This document shows, in pieces, positions 58,393-63,006 of a DNA stretch of 63,006 bases. Every line of letters starts with the position of its first letter. The stretch's first letter is position 1. The notes beneath the pieces were generated by a model that worked only from the letters and a program-made list of their open reading frames with translations, made no database searches and was not told where the DNA came from. The position numbers and the translations under genes are program-made. This DNA comes from Acidimicrobiaceae bacterium (GTDB lineage: Bacteria; Actinomycetota; Acidimicrobiia; Acidimicrobiales; Ilumatobacteraceae), in the NCBI GenBank assembly GCA_013204455.1, contig JABMNW010000025.1, positions 1 to 63,006 of the forward strand, read 5' to 3'.

Positions 58393-59220
58393 TTAAAGTT
58401 CTTCGGCAAGACGACGCGAAAACTTTTTGAATGTCGCTAATCCGATGACTAGTGAAATGACAGCGACGACAGCCAGAAAAGCAACGTCTACCCAGTTTGG
58501 TGACGTGCCGTTATAAGTAGTTGCGCGAAATGAGCGAATAAATACTGCAGTTGGATTCCAATAGAGAATCGTGTGGACAAAGTCTGAAACTTTACCGTCA
58601 AACGTTTTCGGATCATAAATTACCGGGGTGGCAAAAAACCATAACTGGTTAATGATTGTCCAAAGATATGGTAAATCTCTGAAGAACACGGCGCCGACAC
58701 TCAATACAAGTGCAATACCAGCGGCAAAGGTTGCCAGCAGCAACATCAACAGCACTGTCACTGGTAGCCACGGGAGAACAAAGCTTCCCGCAATCGTCAA
58801 AGCAATACAGACAATTGACATCTCGATTGAGAACTGCACGAAACAAAACAAAACCTGGGAGAACACCAGGCTCTCTCTCGCAAACGCAACCTTGCGCACC
58901 AAGGTTGCGTTACTTAAAATTGATTGAATACCTACTCCACAGATGAGAGCGAAAAATCCCCAAGGAATGATTCCGGTCAGCAAGTAAAGGCTGTAGGCGC
59001 TAACCCCCGAAGGATTACCGACCGGGGCTTTGGCTCCGAAGAGAACACCGAAAACAAAAGAATAAATAAGCATCTGCGAAAGCGGATTGAGCATCGACCA
59101 TGTCCAGCCGAGTACGGAGCGCCGATACTTACTACGTAACTCACGCAAGGTCAGATTCCAAAGCAAGTTGCGTGACCGAGCGATGTCCTTTAACTGTTGC
59201 ATCTGATCACAACTTACCAT
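58393..59220 (-). CDS. wzm: Polysaccharide ABC exporter permease (Wzm, ABC-2 type)
   Basis: RNLLWNLTLRELRSKYRRSVLGWTWSMLNPLSQMLIYSFVFGVLF; FFATPVIYDP; LYWNPTAVFIRSFR. Confidence 0.94.
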   Translation of the reverse strand: MVSCDQMQQLKDIARSRNLLWNLTLRELRSKYRRSVLGWTWSMLNPLSQMLIYSFVFGVLFGAKAPVGNPSGVSAYSLYLLTGIIPWGFFALICGVGIQSILSNATLVRKVAFARESLVFSQVLFCFVQFSIEMSIVCIALTIAGSFVLPWLPVTVLLMLLLATFAAGIALVLSVGAVFFRDLPYLWTIINQLWFFATPVIYDPKTFDGKVSDFVHTILYWNPTAVFIRSFRATTYNGTSPNWVDVAFLAVVAVISLVIGLATFKKFSRRLAEEL

Positions 59221-59254
59221 TGCATCGCTGCGGTACAGTTAATACCAGACATTT

Positions 59255-59680
59255 ATGGATGATAATCAACCGATATCGCCTGACAATCTGATGCAGGATC
59301 TACTCACAGATACAGAATCCTTGCGCCAGAGATTGCTCATTGCCGAAGAGAAGGTGATGCATCTTGAGTTGGCACTACTTCATTCAAGAGATTTTGCAAT
59401 CGGTGCGGCCGCTGAATTGGGCGAACAACGAGTGCAGGTTGAATACATTCGAAATTTGTACATCGAGTCTGAACGAAACTTGGGCGATGCAACGACACAT
59501 ATCGCAAGTCATCTAAACCATATTCAACGACTCGAAAATGCGCAATCCGAGTTGCTACGCCTGACCGCCCCAAATGTCGCGCGATCCAAAGAATTAGACC
59601 GTGTTTATGAATCCGCCACTTGGCGGATAGGTCGATTGATCATGTTGCCAATTCGAATACTTAAGCGACTCGCCAGTTAA
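59255..59680 (+). CDS. Small coiled-coil protein with WR-containing amphipathic C-terminus, upstream of GT2
   Basis: Helical region and C-terminal ELDRVYESATWRIGRLIMLPIRILKRLAS; N-terminal DLLTDTESLR resembles ELLADTNNMR of the 56070 protein. Confidence 0.75.
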   Translation: MDDNQPISPDNLMQDLLTDTESLRQRLLIAEEKVMHLELALLHSRDFAIGAAAELGEQRVQVEYIRNLYIESERNLGDATTHIASHLNHIQRLENAQSELLRLTAPNVARSKELDRVYESATWRIGRLIMLPIRILKRLAS

Positions 59681-59685
59681 CGGCG

Positions 59686-61236
59686 ATGTCACCGCGCTTT
59701 AGCATCGTTACACCTGTTTACGATCCACCACAATACGCTTTCGAGAAATGTATCGAGTCTGTATACGCTCAGCAATGCGACGATTGGGAATGGTGCCTAG
59801 TTGACGACAAATCGACAGACGAGTGGATTCGAACTCGCCTAATCGAATTGCAGATGCACGATCAGCGGATCAAGGTTTACTATCGCTCAGAAAACGGCGG
59901 AATTGTCGCCGCATCGAATGACGCACTTTCGTTCGTCTCTGGAGAATTCGTAGTATTTCTCGATAATGACGATGAACTTCACCCCGACGCTTTAAGCGAT
60001 GTTTCAGAAACTATTGATAATCACCCACTAGTGGATTTCATCTACACTGATGAAGACAAAATAACCCCTGAGGGCGAACATTACGACGAATTTAAAAAAC
60101 CCAAGTGGTCACCGGAGCGATTTCTCGCAGAAAACTACTGCTCACATCTATCGGTAATTCGAACAAGCGTGATCAATGCCGCAGGTAGGTTCCGCGAGGG
60201 ATTTGATGGCTCGCAAGACTTTGACCTGTTGCTCAGGGTCGTCGAGCGAACTTCGCGGATCACACATGTTCCAAAGGTGCTCTACCACTGGAGAGCGATT
60301 CCTGGATCTGCAGCAGTTGCGCGAACAGAAAAACCCCACGCATTTATTGCTGCGATGAGGGCAGTTAGTGAGCATCTTGAGAGGCGCAACATCGACGCAG
60401 TCGTCGAAAACGGGTCACGAAATTCGGTAATTCAGGTAACCCGGCGCTTAAAAGATCATCCAAAAGTGAGCATCATCATTCCCACCCGTGGTACGAGAAG
60501 ATCCGTATTTGGTGTTGATACTTGTCTTGTTGTTAACGCCGTTGAGAGCATTGAGCGAAAGTCGTCGTATTCGAATTATGAAATAATCGTTGTGGTTGAT
60601 AAAGGCACCCCAGATGAAGTGATTTCGCGATTACGTTCAGCGAGCCCGAATCGACTTAAAATTATCGATTACGATAGACCGTTTAATTTTTCAGAAAAGT
60701 GCAATATCGGTGTCGTCAACAGTGATGCGCCATTTTTTGTTCTGCTAAACGATGACACCGAAATCATCACCCCAAATTGGCTCGAAATGATGCTTGGCCA
60801 GATGCAAGAACCAGATGTTGCAATGGTTGGTCCGTTACTGCTGCTCGAAGATGGCAGGGTTCAGAGTGCTGGACATTCCGTGACACCGGTGCCCGACCAT
60901 TTTTGCAGAGGGACATCAGGGCGTAGTATCGGACCATTTTTTATGTTGAAGTTTGCCCGCGAGTGCAGTGGCGTCACCGGTGCGTGCGCTCTAATTAGAC
61001 GATCGGCGTATTTCGAAGTCGGTGGTTTGAGTGAGATCTTTCCATTGGCTTTCAACGATGTTGACTTAGCGTTCAAATTATTGGACCGTGGTTATCGAAT
61101 CATCTGGACACCACTTGCTCAACTATTCCACTTTGAAACTGCATCACGCCCTATCGCAGTCGAACCACGAGAAGTCGACCTGATCATGAATCGCTGGGGA
61201 AGTCGTTTTAAAAACGACGAATACTGCCGAATTTAG
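59686..61236 (+). CDS. Two-domain family 2 glycosyltransferase
   Basis: Tandem GT-A: FSIVTPVYDPPQYAFEKCIESVYAQQCDDWEWCLVDDKSTD...DNDDE, then VSIIIPTRGT...NDDTEIITPNWLEMM. Confidence 0.93.
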   Translation: MSPRFSIVTPVYDPPQYAFEKCIESVYAQQCDDWEWCLVDDKSTDEWIRTRLIELQMHDQRIKVYYRSENGGIVAASNDALSFVSGEFVVFLDNDDELHPDALSDVSETIDNHPLVDFIYTDEDKITPEGEHYDEFKKPKWSPERFLAENYCSHLSVIRTSVINAAGRFREGFDGSQDFDLLLRVVERTSRITHVPKVLYHWRAIPGSAAVARTEKPHAFIAAMRAVSEHLERRNIDAVVENGSRNSVIQVTRRLKDHPKVSIIIPTRGTRRSVFGVDTCLVVNAVESIERKSSYSNYEIIVVVDKGTPDEVISRLRSASPNRLKIIDYDRPFNFSEKCNIGVVNSDAPFFVLLNDDTEIITPNWLEMMLGQMQEPDVAMVGPLLLLEDGRVQSAGHSVTPVPDHFCRGTSGRSIGPFFMLKFARECSGVTGACALIRRSAYFEVGGLSEIFPLAFNDVDLAFKLLDRGYRIIWTPLAQLFHFETASRPIAVEPREVDLIMNRWGSRFKNDEYCRI

Positions 61237-61246
61237 AAAAAATTCT

Positions 61247-61259
61247 GTGGGCGAGGGGG
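61247..61259. repeat. 13-bp direct repeat copy 1 (GTGGGCGAGGGGG), candidate att-like
   Basis: Exact match to 62969-62981, which lies in the tRNA 3' end; repeats bracket the Fic gene. Confidence 0.5.
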
Positions 61260-61278
61260 TGGTTGGGTTCAAACCTTT

Positions 61279-62769
61279 TTAAACGGGGAAGTCCAATCGC
61301 CGCCCGTTGCTCTCCGCGATCCCCGAATCGAGATATGCGTTCGACGTGGTGAGTAGGTCATCGGCTCGTTCGTACGTGGACCAGTCGATCGCTGACGTCC
61401 AACGATGCGCATACTCGAGTACGGCAATAAGTGACTCACCGTGTCCGGCGCTGTTCGAAAACGCGGAGAGTCCCGCGAGATAATTGTTGCGGTACACAGT
61501 TGGGATCAGTATTCGTACCTCTCCCGCAACTGAGAGTTCAGCGTTGGATGTCAACCTGGCAACCCTCCCGTTGCCGTCATCGAAGGGGTGACATTCTGTG
61601 ATGAGCACCATCATTGCTACCGCGCGTGAAAACGGATCGAGTAGGCGGTTCACGACCATGAAGCCTCGCACCAGTGTGCCCTCGACGAGGGAAGGTTCGA
61701 CAAACTGATAGCCACCGGCGTAGTTGAGTACTTCTTTGAAGTCACCAGGGTGCTTGTCCGGACGCGCCGCCATGAGCGTCCTATGTCGCGATTTCAAGAT
61801 CTCGATCAGTTCCTCACCCGAGGTTGGTACGCGCACCCGATCCTGCGGGTCGACGGCGAGTCGGTAGGTTGCAGCAACATCGTGAGCGTCTTGTGGTCGT
61901 GTTTTAGGGATCACGCCTTCGACAGCGATACGTCGGGCCTCGTCGACGCCAAACTCGGTGCCTTCAATGAAGTTTGAAAAGTAGGCCTCGAAGAACGTCA
62001 CCCACTCCCAGCGAGAAAGGGGAGGCCCGGCTGGATGAGGGCGTGGCGGGCGCGTCGCGATGACAGCGATAAGTCCTTCAAGCATCTCGATGCGGTGTGC
62101 GTCAAACGGGGAGACGGATAGTCGAGCCGCGAACCGTGGTGAAGTTGCGGTCATCTTCTCGGTAAACGAACCGAGCAGTGCGACAAGACGGGTACGAACA
62201 GCTTCAACCACAGATGGTTCAAAGGAAACGGCGATTACATCCAGTTGGGAAAGAAGTGTGCGAATGCGTCCGGCACCGCCTGATCGGGCGAGTTCATCGA
62301 TTCGATCCTCGACCGCTTTCGTTCCCGCCCGAAACCGTGCCGGGTGGCCCTGAACGTCGAGGTTCTCGACCAGTACGCGCACCGGGCCCGACATGGCAAG
62401 ACCATTTGGCATCGACATGTCCCCAGGAAGTGGTGATGGTCCCACAACTGGGACAATTGTAAATCCCGGCAGGTGCAGTGCCGTCTTCCTCGGCGGTTCG
62501 GGGTGAGCTACGAAGAACATCCCATCTGCCGGGAGTCCTCCGGCGAGTGCACTCCGCCCGCAGATCACTCCACCCGGCCAGACGTGTTCAATGATTTTGT
62601 ATAGGTGGTGTCGTGCGACCTGTTCTGGCGGCAAGGTTGCCCCGGTGGCGTAAAGTCCTGGGAACATACGGATGGCTTTCCCGGATTTCGCTAATCGACT
62701 GAGCCGAGCTCGCGACGACCCAGCCGCCCACTCTAAAATGCCATGTGGAACGGGGATTGCAACATTCAC
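61279..62769 (-). CDS. Fic-family protein with N-terminal winged-helix/AbiEi-like domain
   Basis: Fic motif HPFDDGNGRVAR; SNFIEG inhibitory-helix motif; N-terminal GSSRARLSRLAKSGKAIRMFPGLYATG. GTG start proposed (ORF track extends to 62925). Confidence 0.88.
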   Translation of the reverse strand: MNVAIPVPHGILEWAAGSSRARLSRLAKSGKAIRMFPGLYATGATLPPEQVARHHLYKIIEHVWPGGVICGRSALAGGLPADGMFFVAHPEPPRKTALHLPGFTIVPVVGPSPLPGDMSMPNGLAMSGPVRVLVENLDVQGHPARFRAGTKAVEDRIDELARSGGAGRIRTLLSQLDVIAVSFEPSVVEAVRTRLVALLGSFTEKMTATSPRFAARLSVSPFDAHRIEMLEGLIAVIATRPPRPHPAGPPLSRWEWVTFFEAYFSNFIEGTEFGVDEARRIAVEGVIPKTRPQDAHDVAATYRLAVDPQDRVRVPTSGEELIEILKSRHRTLMAARPDKHPGDFKEVLNYAGGYQFVEPSLVEGTLVRGFMVVNRLLDPFSRAVAMMVLITECHPFDDGNGRVARLTSNAELSVAGEVRILIPTVYRNNYLAGLSAFSNSAGHGESLIAVLEYAHRWTSAIDWSTYERADDLLTTSNAYLDSGIAESNGRRLDFPV

Positions 62770-62776
62770 GGCTACA

Positions 62777-62782
62777 ACTCTA
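62777..62782 (-). promoter_or_regulatory. -10-like TAGAGT (with TTGCAC 16 nt upstream), 7 nt before Fic GTG
   Basis: Minus strand TTGCAC-N16-TAGAGT-TGTAGCC-GTG. Confidence 0.45.
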
Positions 62783-62968
62783 TCGCAAGACTGCTTATGT
62801 GCAACAAATACAGTCCTAATTACCATTAGTGCAACATTTGTACCTTCTATTCCGAACGAAGGATCCCAAACGCGAAACCGAATGGGGTGATTGCCCACCG
62901 ATGACTCGAGAGAGACAACTAACATCCTGAGGGTTCACACTGTCCACGATGACCTGAGACATCACAAA

Positions 62969-62981
62969 GTGGGCGAGGGGG
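62969..62981. repeat. 13-bp direct repeat copy 2 (GTGGGCGAGGGGG) within tRNA 3' end
   Basis: Exact match to 61247-61259. Confidence 0.5.
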
Positions 62982-63006
62982 GACTTGAACCCCCACGTCC
63001 TTACGA
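62969..63006 (-). tRNA. Partial tRNA (3' half: end of variable arm, T-arm, acceptor), probably class II, perhaps tRNA-Leu
   Basis: Minus strand TAAGGACGT-GGGGG-TTCAAGT-CCCCC-CTCGCCC-A: perfect T-stem, canonical T-loop, acceptor strand; truncated by window end. Confidence 0.75.

Noticed and set aside
61260-61290. GGGTTCAAACC resembling a tRNA T-arm beside repeat copy 1
   Set aside because: No surrounding acceptor, D- or anticodon-arm structure found; treated as coincidence or remnant at best.
1-63006. CRISPR arrays, transposases, integrases, phage genes, rRNA
   Set aside because: No regularly spaced repeats and no recognisable transposase, integrase, phage or rRNA sequence found by reading; the only mobility hint is the tRNA-associated direct repeat.

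Overview
The window is almost entirely a large surface-polysaccharide (O-antigen/capsule/glycan-like) biosynthesis locus, probably from a low-to-moderate-GC actinomycete (DUF2510 protein and apparent leaderless starts; taxonomy is inference). An unbroken minus-strand run of about 46 genes (8206-52671) is flanked by sugar transferase/E1alpha-beta/DegT genes, a Wzz-like gene, CapD/WbpM, a second Wzy/WaaL-like protein and a Wzm/Wzt ABC exporter. Recognisable pathways are: (i) a WbpA-B-E-D-I plus WbpG/HisH/HisF set for a UDP-2,3-diacetamido/acetamidino-uronic acid; (ii) a CDP-6-deoxyhexose route (RfbF/RfbG) without RfbH; (iii) a heptose route (GmhA-like, GmhB, fused HldE-like enzyme in reversed domain order) with its own split transketolase and transaldolase; (iv) an unassigned seven-gene module (SDR-SDR-VOC-class III aminotransferase-NeuA-like cytidylyltransferase-TIM barrel-GmhA) with no NeuB. 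Most notable: module (iv); a 2-hydroxyglutarate oxidase that could serve the WbpB co-product; a UDP-sugar dehydrogenase homologue with its catalytic Cys replaced by Asn; a methyltransferase missing its middle; a Wzz with a degenerate BY-kinase-like tail; paired small coiled-coil proteins preceding GT2 genes; and a Fic gene between 13-bp direct repeats, one lying in a tRNA 3' end. All calls come from reading the sequence and ORF translations; no database search was run.
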